Source: an uncultured bacterium (GTDB lineage: Bacteria > Actinomycetota > Coriobacteriia > Coriobacteriales > Coriobacteriaceae). From it: a stretch of DNA of 12,075 nucleotides. How positions within the stretch are numbered: the first letter of the stretch is position 1; each line of letters begins with the position of its first letter. The stretch is from NCBI GenBank assembly GCA_905215225.1, contig CAJMPM010000019.1, forward strand, positions 1 through 12,075. The letters run 5' to 3'. This document shows, piece after piece, positions 1 to 7,399 of this stretch. Position numbers and translations under genes: made by a program. The notes below the pieces were generated by a model, which saw nothing but the letters and a program-made list of their open reading frames with translations, had not been told where the DNA came from and made no database searches.

Positions 1-336
1 GGCCTCGATCCGGCTGCCCGCAGGGATTTCCTGGAGCTCATTGGCCGTCTGCATGACGAAGGCCTGACCGTTGTCATGGTTTCGCACAGCATGGATGACC
101 TGGCCAATTGCTGCGACCGTATCGTCGTAATGAACGAAGGAGCGGTGTTTGCCGAGGGAACCCCCGCGCAGGTGTTTGCGCATGCCGATGAGCTCAAGTC
201 GATCGGCTTGGGCGTTCCCGCCGCCCAGCGTATGGCGCTGGCGCTTGCGAAGGCAGGCGTGCCGCTGCGCGTTGACGGCCTCTATACGGTTGAGTCGCTG
301 GCAGACGAGTTGGCGGACTTGCTAAACGGTTGCTAG
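1..336 (+). CDS. ecfA2: ECF transporter ATP-binding protein, C-terminal part (EcfA2-like)
   Basis: This is the C-terminal 111 residues of an ABC ATPase; the start lies outside the window. The visible part opens with GLDPAAR, the D-loop that follows Walker B, and continues to VMVSHSMDD, whose His is the H-loop (switch) residue contacting the ATP gamma-phosphate. The SHSMDD sequence, followed by DRIVVMNEG and an EGTPAQVF segment, is typical of the energising ATPases of energy-coupling factor (cobalt/vitamin) transporters. The tail IGLGVPAAQRMALALAKAG fits the EcfA2 type better than EcfA1. The gene ends 65 bp before ecfT, as expected for an ecfA-ecfT module in which the cytoplasmic ATPase pair drives the membrane protein EcfT and a substrate-binding S component. 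The S component and the transported substrate are not visible. Walker A and the signature motif lie upstream and could not be checked. Confidence 0.87.
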   Translation, partial: GLDPAARRDFLELIGRLHDEGLTVVMVSHSMDDLANCCDRIVVMNEGAVFAEGTPAQVFAHADELKSIGLGVPAAQRMALALAKAGVPLRVDGLYTVESLADELADLLNGC

Positions 337-401
337 GACGGTCCTTCTAACGTCGCGGACATTGCTAAATCCAAGACGGTCGCGCGAGAGGAGGGCTGCT
401 G

Positions 402-1202
402 ATGGAGGCGTTTTCGTTTGGCAGTTACTATCCCGGCGATAGTGCGATCCACCGCCTGGACCCGCGAACCAAGTTGCTCTTGGGCTTTGTGTTTCTGATC
501 ACGCCGCTCACGGTCAGTGGCTTCCGCGGACTGGCCCCGGTCGCAATTTTCGTTGTGCTGACCTATGCCGTGTCTCGGGTGCCGGTTCGTCGCGTTCTGT
601 CGTCGATGGCGCCGCTGCTGGCAATCGTCGTCGTGGTCGCGGTGCTCAACTTGTTTACCGATCAGAGTGGGCGCATCCTGTGGCAGCTCGGCTTTCTGCA
701 GATAAGCGAGGGCTCGCTGCGTTCTGCGGCGTTTATGGCGTGCCGCTTGAGCTTGATGATGGCCGGCATGAGCGCCATTACGCTCACCACACCGACACTC
801 GACCTCACCGCGGGCTTTGAGCGCCTGCTCGCGCCGTTTGCGCGTGTGGGACTTCCTGCGCACGAGCTCGGCATGATTATGGGTATCGCGCTGCGGTTTA
901 TGCCGCAATTTGCCACCGAGATGAAACAGACGGCCGATGCACAGGCAAGCCGCGGCGCGCGCGTGACGGGCGGTCCGCTCGGCGGTGTGCGCATGCTCGG
1001 CAGTGTGGCGATTCCGCTGTTCACGGGCGTGTTCCGTCATGCCGAGACGCTGTCTGCCGCCATGGATGCACGCTGCTATCACGGCGAGCAGGGCCGCACG
1101 CGCCTGCATGCGCTTGCATTTCGCCGCGGGGATGCACTGGCCGCGGTGGTGACGGCGCTGCTGCTCGCGTGTGTCATCGTCATCAACCTTCAACTTGTTT
1201 AG
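402..1202 (+). CDS. ecfT: ECF transporter transmembrane coupling protein EcfT
   Basis: The 266-residue product is the integral membrane T component that couples the two EcfA ATPases to a substrate-binding S component. The N-terminal signature SAIHRLDPRTKLLL (residues 14-27) is diagnostic. Hydrophobic segments lie near residues 24-58, 68-86, 104-130 and 244-264. Between the last two is a long amphipathic region with the ATPase-coupling motifs: ASRG at about 182-185 and MDARCY at 221-226. These correspond to the two Ala-Arg-Gly coupling-helix motifs; the second has Cys in place of Gly. The start ATG is preceded by a purine-rich ribosome binding site (GAGAGGAGGG, about 386-395). Length is normal for the family. 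It lies just downstream of the ATPase gene and is probably in the same operon. Confidence 0.93.
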   Translation: MEAFSFGSYYPGDSAIHRLDPRTKLLLGFVFLITPLTVSGFRGLAPVAIFVVLTYAVSRVPVRRVLSSMAPLLAIVVVVAVLNLFTDQSGRILWQLGFLQISEGSLRSAAFMACRLSLMMAGMSAITLTTPTLDLTAGFERLLAPFARVGLPAHELGMIMGIALRFMPQFATEMKQTADAQASRGARVTGGPLGGVRMLGSVAIPLFTGVFRHAETLSAAMDARCYHGEQGRTRLHALAFRRGDALAAVVTALLLACVIVINLQLV

Positions 1203-1232
1203 GCGCGATTCGAGCGCAAGAAAGGGGTCCCT

Positions 1233-1679
1233 ATGACCGACAACGACCGCACGGCTCAGCTTGAGCGCGCCTGTTCGTATCTCAGGCGCATTCCGGCGTG
1301 GTATCTGGCCACGACCGATGCAAGCGACGGGCATCAGCCTCGCGTGAGGCCGTTTTCGTTTGCCATGGTCGATGACGACAAACTGTGGTTTTGCACGTCG
1401 CGCGACAAGGACGTGTGGGCGGAGTTGAGCGCGAATCCCAAGTTTGAGGTATCGGGCTGGAAGCCGGGGGAGTGCTGGATCGTGTTAACCGGTGAGGCCG
1501 CGCTCGAGGACGATGCAGTCGTGAGCGACAAGGTGCGCCAGGCGGGCTTTAGGCACATGGTGGGCATTGGCGAGCAACACGATAGCGCCAACGACGGCCG
1601 CCTTGCATTCTTCTCGGTCCGCAACATTGCCGCGCGGTTCTGCGATATCGACGGCAGCGAAGAGCTCCTCGAGCTCTAA
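1233..1679 (+). CDS. Pyridoxamine 5'-phosphate oxidase-like flavin protein (copy A)
   Basis: This is a 148-residue single-domain protein of the FMN-binding split-barrel (PNPOx-like) superfamily, cytoplasmic. Visible landmarks are AWYLATT (about 22-28), RVRPFSF, a KLWFCTSRDKDVWAEL segment and FEVSGWKPGECWIVLTGEA, the usual strand order of small general-stress-type split-barrel proteins. These bind flavin (FMN, sometimes F420), and many reduce or oxidise small molecules or simply bind flavin or haem; no substrate can be assigned here. The start has an AAAGGGG ribosome binding site at 1221-1227. It begins 30 bp after ecfT and may be in the same transcript, though no functional link to transport is evident. 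The next gene is a clear paralogue. The superfamily call is firm; any specific enzyme name would be a guess. Confidence 0.85.
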   Translation: MTDNDRTAQLERACSYLRRIPAWYLATTDASDGHQPRVRPFSFAMVDDDKLWFCTSRDKDVWAELSANPKFEVSGWKPGECWIVLTGEAALEDDAVVSDKVRQAGFRHMVGIGEQHDSANDGRLAFFSVRNIAARFCDIDGSEELLEL

Positions 1680-1724
1680 TGCTCGCCAACCAGTCTTCCG
1701 GGGTAGTTAATGACAGGAGGAAAC

Positions 1725-2135
1725 GTGGACGGATTGAATACGGTGCTGGAGTATCTGACGTCGGTGTCGGCATGGTATTTGGCGACGAGCGTTGACGGAC
1801 AGCCTCATGTGCGTCCGTTTTCGTTTGCGCAGATCCAGGATGGCAAGCTGTGGTTTGTAACAGCGCGCACCAAAGACGTGTGGCAAGAGCTGCTACAAAA
1901 TCAGCGCTTTGAGGCCACGAGTTGGTGGCCGGGCCATGGCTGGCTCATCTTGCGCGGGCGTGCCGGCTTGGATGACCGGGCCTTAGACGAAATGCGCGAA
2001 GCCGGGTGGAAGCATCTAGAGCGCCTGGGCGAGCACTATGCGGGGCCTAACGACCCCACGCTCGTCTTCTTTAGCGTCGAGGATCCCGAGGCTTTTATCT
2101 GCAATCACGACGAATGGGTGCCGGTCGAGCTCTAG
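1725..2135 (+). CDS. Pyridoxamine 5'-phosphate oxidase-like flavin protein (copy B)
   Basis: This 136-residue split-barrel flavin protein is a tandem paralogue of the gene immediately upstream. It shares AWYLAT, HVRPFSFAQIQDGKLWF, KDVWQEL, the W-W-PG region, a GEHY segment near the end and a terminal Glu-Leu. It is shorter, lacking about six residues in the AWYLAT-RVRPF linker and in the acidic segment after the central Gly-Glu-Ala. I place the start at GTG 1725 because a perfect AGGAGG lies at 1715-1720, four bases before it. An in-frame ATG at 1710 would give 141 residues, but it overlaps that ribosome binding site and has only a weak GGGG upstream; it remains possible. The gene is followed by a strong hairpin terminator. 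Substrate and cofactor beyond a probable flavin are unknown. Confidence 0.82.
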   Translation: MDGLNTVLEYLTSVSAWYLATSVDGQPHVRPFSFAQIQDGKLWFVTARTKDVWQELLQNQRFEATSWWPGHGWLILRGRAGLDDRALDEMREAGWKHLERLGEHYAGPNDPTLVFFSVEDPEAFICNHDEWVPVEL

Positions 2136-2172
2136 CCAGCTGGCTCATCCCGACAACTTAGTTTTCGCATGG

Positions 2173-2233
2173 GCGGGCCCCGTGTTGCCTGACGCCGTTA
2201 GGAGCGCCGGGCAACACGGGGCCCGCTCTATTT
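2173..2233 (+). terminator. GC-rich hairpin terminator after the split-barrel genes
   Basis: A perfect 17-bp inverted repeat pairs 2173-2189 with 2210-2226, with a 20-base loop. It is followed by the T-rich but interrupted TCTATTT. It lies 37 bp after the second split-barrel gene and well before argC, so it most likely ends the ecf/split-barrel transcript. The T-tract is weak for a classical intrinsic terminator, but the stem is very stable. Confidence 0.75.
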
Positions 2234-2270
2234 GTCAATTCCTTCAAGCGAATGTGTCGGGAATGTTTCA

Positions 2271-2307
2271 ATGCATGAATATGTAAACCATTTACGTGTT
2301 AATGCAT
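2271..2307. promoter_or_regulatory. 37-bp interrupted palindrome, candidate ArgR operator of the arg operon
   Basis: The sequence is symmetric about position 2289. ATGCAT at 2271-2276 mirrors ATGCAT at 2302-2307, and GTAAA at 2283-2287 mirrors TTTAC at 2291-2295. In total 14 of 18 symmetric position pairs are complementary. It is AT-rich in GC-rich surroundings and lies 86 bp upstream of the argC start. The left half (CATGAAT) resembles half-sites of arginine-repressor boxes known from Bacillus and Streptomyces, and the length fits two adjacent 18-bp ARG boxes bound by an ArgR hexamer. A possible promoter follows (TGCTAAAGT at 2315-2323 as an extended -10, or TTGGTG at 2311 with TCATAA at 2335), but neither is a strong match. 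As RNA, the palindrome could also fold into a hairpin followed by CUUUU. The ArgR assignment is inference. Confidence 0.5.
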
Positions 2308-2392
2308 CTTTTGGTGCTAAAGTTTCAACCCACTTCATAACGACCGCTGCGAAATGCGCATCGGTGCATAAATCGCAGACAAGGAGTCTGAT

Positions 2393-3463
2393 ATGTCTTT
2401 GAAGGTTGGAATCGTCGGCGCGGCTGGATATGCCGGAGCCGAGCTCATTCGCCTCGTGCTCGGCCATCCCGAGTTTGAACTTGTTGCCATTACATCCAAC
2501 GCCGATGCCGGCCAGCCGCTGTCCGCGGTGTATCCGAGCTTTGCTGGCGTGAGCGACCTGGTTTTCACCACGCATGATGCCCCTGAACTCAAGAGCTGCG
2601 ATGCGGTATTTCTTGCCGTGCCGCACACGGCTGCCATGGCGCAGGTGCCCGCGCTGCTTGCCGCGGGAGTCTCCTGCATTGACCTCTCGGCCGACTATCG
2701 CCTGAGCGATCCGGCCACCTTTGAGGCCTGGTATGCCGCCGAGCACACGAGCCCCGAGCTGCTCAAGACCCGCGCTTTTGGCCTGCCCGAGCTGTTCTGC
2801 CAGGACTTAGAGACCGCTGCTTCCAGCCATGCCGCCGGAAAGCCCGTTTTGGTCGCCTGCGCCGGCTGCTATCCCACCGCAACGAGCCTTGCTGCCGCTC
2901 CTGCCGTGCGTGCGGGCTGGGTGGCCGAGAGCGGTCCCGTAATCGTCGATGCCATTAGCGGCGTGACGGGCGCCGGTAAGTCCTGCAACGCCCGCACCCA
3001 CTTTTGCAGCGCGGACGAGAACCTGGAAGCCTATGGCGTGGGCAAACATCGCCACACGCCCGAGATTGAGCAGATCCTGGGCCTGACCGATCGCGTCGTC
3101 TTTACTCCACACTTGGCACCGCTCAAGCGCGGCCTGCTTTCCACGGTGACGATGCCGCTCGCGCCGCAGGCTCTCGACACGTTGACCCTTGAGGACGTCG
3201 TCGACCATTACAAGAAGTTCTACGCCGGTCGCACCTTTGTGCGCGTGCTCGATGCCGGCCAGCAGCCCAAGACGGCTTCGGTCGTCGGCACCAACGCCGC
3301 CCAGATTGGCCTTGCGTTCAACAAGCGCGCGGGCGTGCTGGTGGCGACGGGCGCCATCGACAATCTGTGCAAGGGCGCTGCGGGCCAAGCGGTCCAGTGC
3401 GCCAATATCGTCTTTGGCTTTGACGAGCGACGAGGCTTGCCCACAGTGGCGTGCCCGGTGTAG
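2393..3463 (+). CDS. argC: N-acetyl-gamma-glutamyl-phosphate reductase
   Basis: ArgC reduces N-acetylglutamyl 5-phosphate to N-acetylglutamate semialdehyde with NADPH, the third step of ornithine/arginine synthesis, in the cytoplasm. The 356-residue product begins with the dinucleotide-binding motif GIVGAAGYAGAEL (residues 6-18). The catalytic cysteine lies in AGCYPTA (Cys159). The conserved VDAISGVTGAGKS (185-197) and GKHRHTPEIEQ (218-227) follow, the latter carrying the active-site His region. Length is normal for the long-type ArgC. The start ATG has AAGGAG at 2381-2386 with six bases of spacing. It is the first gene of the argC-argJ-argB-argD cluster and lies behind the 37-bp palindrome. 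A 134-bp gap separates it from argJ. Confidence 0.96.
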   Translation: MSLKVGIVGAAGYAGAELIRLVLGHPEFELVAITSNADAGQPLSAVYPSFAGVSDLVFTTHDAPELKSCDAVFLAVPHTAAMAQVPALLAAGVSCIDLSADYRLSDPATFEAWYAAEHTSPELLKTRAFGLPELFCQDLETAASSHAAGKPVLVACAGCYPTATSLAAAPAVRAGWVAESGPVIVDAISGVTGAGKSCNARTHFCSADENLEAYGVGKHRHTPEIEQILGLTDRVVFTPHLAPLKRGLLSTVTMPLAPQALDTLTLEDVVDHYKKFYAGRTFVRVLDAGQQPKTASVVGTNAAQIGLAFNKRAGVLVATGAIDNLCKGAAGQAVQCANIVFGFDERRGLPTVACPV

Positions 3464-3597
3464 CACATTCGATTGTTAACGATTTGGTAGTCGGGCATCG
3501 AGTGGGGCGCCACTCTTAAGCTGGTCTCATGATCACGACTGGCATGGCGCACCAACCGATGTCCGTTTTTTGTTTGACATAAGGAGTCGTAGGGACG
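3464..3597 (+). other. argC-argJ intergenic region with small hairpin
   Basis: This 134-bp gap is longer than the other spacers of the cluster (80 and 69 bp). It contains a 6-bp GC-rich hairpin (GAGTGG at 3500-3505 with CCACTC at 3510-3515) followed by TTAAG, too weak for a confident terminator. It also holds a TTGACA hexamer at 3574-3579, but that overlaps the argJ ribosome binding region and has no -10 before the gene, so I do not call it a promoter. AAGGAG at 3581-3586 and AGGG at 3591-3594 precede argJ. Confidence 0.4.
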
Positions 3598-4866
3598 ATG
3601 AACACCGACCTGTTTGATATCAAGATTCGCGCCGTCGAGGGTGGCGTTACGGCAGCGGCCGGCTTTAAGGCCGCAGGCATCCATGCAGGATTCCGGAAGA
3701 ATCCCGAGCGCTTGGACTATGCGCTCGTCGTGCCCGATAAGCCCTGTCCAGGCGCCGGCGTGTTTACGACCAACCGCTTTTGCGCGGCGCCCGTGCAGGT
3801 GAGCCGTGCCAACCTGGGCGGTGCGGACAAGGGCTATGGCATCATCGCCGGCGTTTCAATCAACTCCGGCAACGCGAATGCCGCCACGGGCGAGACCGGC
3901 CTTGCCTGCGCGCGAGAGACATGCAATATCGCGTCGCAGGTCATCGGCTGTGAACCCCAGCAGATCCTAGTTGCATCCACAGGCGTGATTGGACAGATTC
4001 TGCCGATCGACACGTTTGAGACGGCCGTTCCGTCCGCCTACGAGGCACTCTCTGCCCATGGCGGTGCCGATGCGGCCCGTGCCATCATGACGACCGATAC
4101 GCACTCCAAGGAGTATGCCGTTCGCTACCGCAGTAAGGCTGCGGGTCATGCGGGCAACGCTTATACGGTGGGCGGCATGTGCAAGGGCTCGGGCATGATC
4201 ATGCCCAATATGGCCACCATGATCGCGGTCATTACTACCGATGCCCCCGTCGAGCCGGCGGCGCTCCACACCTTACTGCTCTCGACCGTTAAGCAGACCT
4301 TTAATAAGGTGACGGTCGATTCCGATACCTCGACCAACGACACCTGCATCATGCTTGCTTCTGGCGCTGCTGCCGCTGATACCGAGGCTATCGTCGAGGG
4401 CACTGATGCCTTTGACGAACTGTCCTTTGCCGTGCACGAGGTGTGCGAGAGCCTGGCGCGCAACATCGCGGCCGATGGCGAGGGCGCGTCAAAGCTCGTG
4501 ACGGTTAACGTTACCGGCGCCGCTACCGACGAGGAAGCCGATATCGCCGCCCGTGCCGTCGCTAACTCGCCGCTCGTCAAGACCTGCATCGCCGGTCACG
4601 ACTGCAACTGGGGCCGCGTCGCCATGGCGCTCGGCAAGTGCGGCGTGAAGTTTAACCAGGAAGACGTTTCCATCGACATGATGGGCATGCCTGTCTGTCG
4701 CGACGGTCTGACTGTTCCCTTTGACGAGGACGAGGCTCTGCGACGTTTTGAGGCGTCCGAGATCGTGATCTCGGCCGACCTGGGTGCAGGCGACGCGGCA
4801 ACGACCGTGTGGACCTGCGACCTCACGCACGAGTACATCTCCATCAACGGCGACTACCGTTCCTAG
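3598..4866 (+). CDS. argJ: Glutamate N-acetyltransferase / ornithine acetyltransferase (ArgJ)
   Basis: ArgJ transfers the acetyl group from N-acetylornithine to glutamate, releasing ornithine and regenerating N-acetylglutamate (the cyclic pathway). Some ArgJ proteins also use acetyl-CoA. The 422-residue product is an N-terminal-nucleophile protein. The self-cleavage site is in CKGSGMIMPNMATMIAV (195-211), cutting between Ala206 and Thr207, so Thr207 becomes the nucleophile of the beta chain. The oxyanion-hole region STGVIGQ is at 127-133, DSDTSTNDT at 241-249, and the C-terminal YISINGDYRS closes the active site as in the family. A mature alpha/beta heterotetramer is expected. Whether the enzyme is bifunctional cannot be read from sequence alone; no separate argA or argE is present in the window, which fits the recycling route. 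Confidence 0.96.
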   Translation: MNTDLFDIKIRAVEGGVTAAAGFKAAGIHAGFRKNPERLDYALVVPDKPCPGAGVFTTNRFCAAPVQVSRANLGGADKGYGIIAGVSINSGNANAATGETGLACARETCNIASQVIGCEPQQILVASTGVIGQILPIDTFETAVPSAYEALSAHGGADAARAIMTTDTHSKEYAVRYRSKAAGHAGNAYTVGGMCKGSGMIMPNMATMIAVITTDAPVEPAALHTLLLSTVKQTFNKVTVDSDTSTNDTCIMLASGAAAADTEAIVEGTDAFDELSFAVHEVCESLARNIAADGEGASKLVTVNVTGAATDEEADIAARAVANSPLVKTCIAGHDCNWGRVAMALGKCGVKFNQEDVSIDMMGMPVCRDGLTVPFDEDEALRRFEASEIVISADLGAGDAATTVWTCDLTHEYISINGDYRS

Positions 4867-4946
4867 ATTCCAGGCACGCTGCGCATCTTGCCGCATTGCG
4901 GACAGCGAAGCACGGCGTGATAACGATACGAAAGACGAGGCAGATT

Positions 4947-5927
4947 ATGAAATTCGCACGCGACTGTCGTTCGAGCGAATCCAACGAAGCAACCGCGCAG
5001 CTGCTGTTCGAAGCGCTGCCGTGGATTAAAAACCTGACCGGCAAGACGGTCGTTATCAAATATGGCGGAGCCGCCATGGTCGACGAGCAACTGCGCCGCG
5101 ACGTGATGAGCGACATCGTTTTGCTCAAGATCATCGGCATGCGCCCCGTCATCGTGCATGGCGGCGGCAAAGCCATCAACGAGGCGCTGAGCCACTATGA
5201 CATCCCTGTCGAATTTAAGAACGGGCAGCGCGTGACTACGCCGGCGACCATGGATATCGTGCGTGAGGTGCTGGGCGGCAAGGTTAACCAGGAGCTGGTC
5301 GCTGCCATCAACCACCACGGTAATTTGGCCGTAGGCGTGTCGGGCAGCGATGCCGGCACGCTCATCGCCGAGCCGCTCGACCCCGAGCTCGGTCGTGTGG
5401 GCAAAGTGACGCACGTCAACACCGACTATATCGAGCGCTTGCTCGATAGCGAGTACATCCCCGTCATCGCTACCGTCGCGGCGGGGGAGGACGGCGGCTT
5501 CTTCAACATCAACGCCGATACCGCCGCCGGCGCCGTTGCGGCGGCGCTTCATGCGCACAAGGCGATTTTTTTGACCGACGTCGACGGTCTGTACAAGGAC
5601 TTTAGTGATAAGGACTCGCTCATCTCCAACCTGACGCTCGACGAGGTCAACGAGATGCTCTACGGCGGAGAAGTCGACAAGGGCATGATTCCCAAGCTGC
5701 GCGCCGCCGTCGATGCGCTTGCTGCTGGCGTGTTCCGAGCCCACATCATCAACGGCACGACGCCGCACTCGCTGCTGCTGGAGCTGCTGACCGATGCTGG
5801 CGTCGGTACCGTGATCCACTCCACCGAGACGGCCTACGAGTTCGATACGCATCCGCATCCGCTTTCGACGTTTGCGGCGCGTCTGACCGAAAACCTTGAC
5901 GAGGTCGAGAAACTTCAGACGGTCTAG
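4947..5927 (+). CDS. argB: Acetylglutamate kinase
   Basis: ArgB phosphorylates N-acetylglutamate with ATP, the second step of the pathway. The 326-residue amino acid kinase shows VIKYGGAAM (37-44), VIVHGGGKAIN (68-78), VSGSDAGTL (131-139), NINADTAAGA (187-196), FLTDVDGL (208-215) and GMIPKLRAAV (246-255). Residues 14-30 (ATAQLLFEALPWIKNLT) match the mobile N-terminal helix of arginine-inhibited hexameric kinases, and HSLLLELLTDAGVGTVI near 274-290 matches the arginine-site end. Feedback inhibition by arginine is therefore likely, as expected when ArgJ recycles acetyl groups. About 36 residues follow that motif, a longer tail than usual. I chose ATG 4947 because GACGAGG lies six bases upstream; an in-frame ATG at 4809 would overlap argJ and add residues unlike the family. 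Confidence 0.95.
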   Translation: MKFARDCRSSESNEATAQLLFEALPWIKNLTGKTVVIKYGGAAMVDEQLRRDVMSDIVLLKIIGMRPVIVHGGGKAINEALSHYDIPVEFKNGQRVTTPATMDIVREVLGGKVNQELVAAINHHGNLAVGVSGSDAGTLIAEPLDPELGRVGKVTHVNTDYIERLLDSEYIPVIATVAAGEDGGFFNINADTAAGAVAAALHAHKAIFLTDVDGLYKDFSDKDSLISNLTLDEVNEMLYGGEVDKGMIPKLRAAVDALAAGVFRAHIINGTTPHSLLLELLTDAGVGTVIHSTETAYEFDTHPHPLSTFAARLTENLDEVEKLQTV

Positions 5928-5996
5928 CTGACCCGCAGCCGCCCCATTCCTGCACCCATAGCCCCGCGCCGGCTGGCGCCCAACGAAAGGCATCCC

Positions 5997-7280
5997 ATGT
6001 CACTTGCAGCTCAGCAATCGCTTGAATCCCATTACGTTATGCATACCTTTGGCCGCTCTCCGGTCGAGTTTGTCGAGGGTCACGGCATGAAGCTCACCGG
6101 CGACGATGGCCGTGAGTACCTCGACTTTCTTGCCGGCATCGGCGTGTGCAGCCTAGGTCATGGCGACCCGGCTGTGCTCTCGGCGCTCGAGGCACAGACC
6201 AAAAAGCTCATGCATGTCTCCAATTACTTCTACATCGAGCAGCGTGGACAGGTCGCGGCGCTGCTGTCCAAGCTTGCTAACGACGACGTAGATGGTGCGC
6301 GCGTGCTTGCCGATGCCATTGCCGCCGGCGATGAGACCACGGCAGCTGCTCTTGGTGCCCCGGCTGCGGACGAGCAGGTGTGGGAAACCTTCTTTGCCAA
6401 CTCCGGCGCCGAGGCCAACGAGGGCTCGATGAAGCTTGCGCGCCTGTACGCCAAGCGTGCCGGCAACGGTGGCAACACCATCGTGTGCATGCGTGGCGGC
6501 TTTCACGGTCGTACGCTCGAGACTATTGCGGCCACCATGCAGGATTGGCTGCAGGACAGCTTCCGCCCGCTGCCGGGTGGCTTTGTGGCCTGTACGCCCA
6601 ACGATGTCGACGAACTGCGTTCGATCTTTAAGCAGCTGGGAAGCGAGGTCTGCGCCGTCATGCTCGAGCCGATTCAGGGCGAGAGCGGCGTGCACCCCAT
6701 GACCGAGGAGTTTATGGCTGCGGCGCGCGACTTGGCACACGAGGTGGGCGCCGTTCTTATCGCCGACGAGGTCCAGTGTGGCATCTTCCGCTCCGGCAAG
6801 CCGTTTGCATTCCAGACCTATGGCGTGGAGCCCGACATCATGAGCCTTGCCAAGGGCATTGCCGACGGCGTGCCCATGGGTGCCGTCGTGGCAAAGAAGG
6901 AGATTGCCGACGTGTTTAAGCCGGGCGACCATGGCTCGACCTTTGGCGGCAGCTGCTTGCCCATCGCGGCGTGTGCCGCGACGCTCTCCGCGCTTGTGCG
7001 TGGCGATTATGCCGAGCATGCTGCCAAGGTGGGTGCCTATATGGAGCAGGCGCTGGCTAAGCTTCCGCATGTGGTAGAGGTGCGTGGCCGTGGCCTGATG
7101 CTCGGCTGCGATCTGGACGATGCCGCGGGTGATGCACACGACGTTGTAGCCCGTGCATTGGGGGCTGGTGCCGTGATCAACGCTACAGGCGCACATACGC
7201 TGCGCTTCCTTCCGCCGCTCGTGTGCGAAGAGGCCGACGTGGACAGCCTAATCGAGATCCTGTCGGACGTTTTGGCGTAG
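5997..7280 (+). CDS. argD: Acetylornithine aminotransferase
   Basis: ArgD is a class III PLP aminotransferase that converts N-acetylglutamate semialdehyde plus glutamate to N-acetylornithine. The 427-residue product shows FFANSGAEANEGSMKLAR (132-149), GGFHGRTLETIAAT (167-180), LEPIQGESGVHP (223-234), LIADEVQCG (254-262, with Asp257 expected to contact the PLP pyridine nitrogen), SLAKGIADGVPMGA (283-296, Lys286 the PLP Schiff-base lysine) and GSTFGGSCLPIAACAATL (313-330). The start has GAAAGG at 5985-5990, six bases upstream. It is longer than typical ArgD (about 390-400): an Ala/Asp-rich insertion of roughly 25-30 residues lies at about 97-128, just before FFANSGAEANE. Related ornithine or GABA aminotransferases share the fold, but the operon position supports ArgD. 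It is the last gene of the cluster. Confidence 0.95.
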   Translation: MSLAAQQSLESHYVMHTFGRSPVEFVEGHGMKLTGDDGREYLDFLAGIGVCSLGHGDPAVLSALEAQTKKLMHVSNYFYIEQRGQVAALLSKLANDDVDGARVLADAIAAGDETTAAALGAPAADEQVWETFFANSGAEANEGSMKLARLYAKRAGNGGNTIVCMRGGFHGRTLETIAATMQDWLQDSFRPLPGGFVACTPNDVDELRSIFKQLGSEVCAVMLEPIQGESGVHPMTEEFMAAARDLAHEVGAVLIADEVQCGIFRSGKPFAFQTYGVEPDIMSLAKGIADGVPMGAVVAKKEIADVFKPGDHGSTFGGSCLPIAACAATLSALVRGDYAEHAAKVGAYMEQALAKLPHVVEVRGRGLMLGCDLDDAAGDAHDVVARALGAGAVINATGAHTLRFLPPLVCEEADVDSLIEILSDVLA

Positions 7281-7303
7281 CGCCATCAGACATAGCAATT
7301 TGG

Positions 7304-7362
7304 AGCGGGTTTCAGGCTGTCACGTGCCGTTTGGCGCACGATTGGGCGAACTGGAGCCCGTT
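7304..7362 (+). terminator. Possible terminator of the arg operon
   Basis: Positions 7304-7315 can pair with 7351-7362 as a 12-bp stem that includes four G-U pairs. Inside it lies a smaller hairpin (GTGCC at 7324-7328 with GGC(G)CAC at 7333-7339). A short T-rich stretch (GTTTTGCTATCG) follows. It begins 23 bp after the argD stop, where a terminator is expected. The wobble pairs and weak T-tract make this tentative. Confidence 0.4.
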
Positions 7363-7399
7363 TTGCTATCGATTTACCATGGCTGGGATAGGGCGTGTG

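Noticed and set aside
333..1334. Long minus-strand open frame opposite ecfT and other long antisense frames across the arg genes
   Set aside because: They are Arg/His/Gln-rich low-complexity translations typical of the reverse strand of GC-rich genes, lack ribosome binding sites, and overlap genes with clear family motifs.
4809..4946. Longer argB reading frame starting inside argJ
   Set aside because: The extra residues are the out-of-frame end of argJ, there is no ribosome binding site, and ATG 4947 has one and matches the family start.
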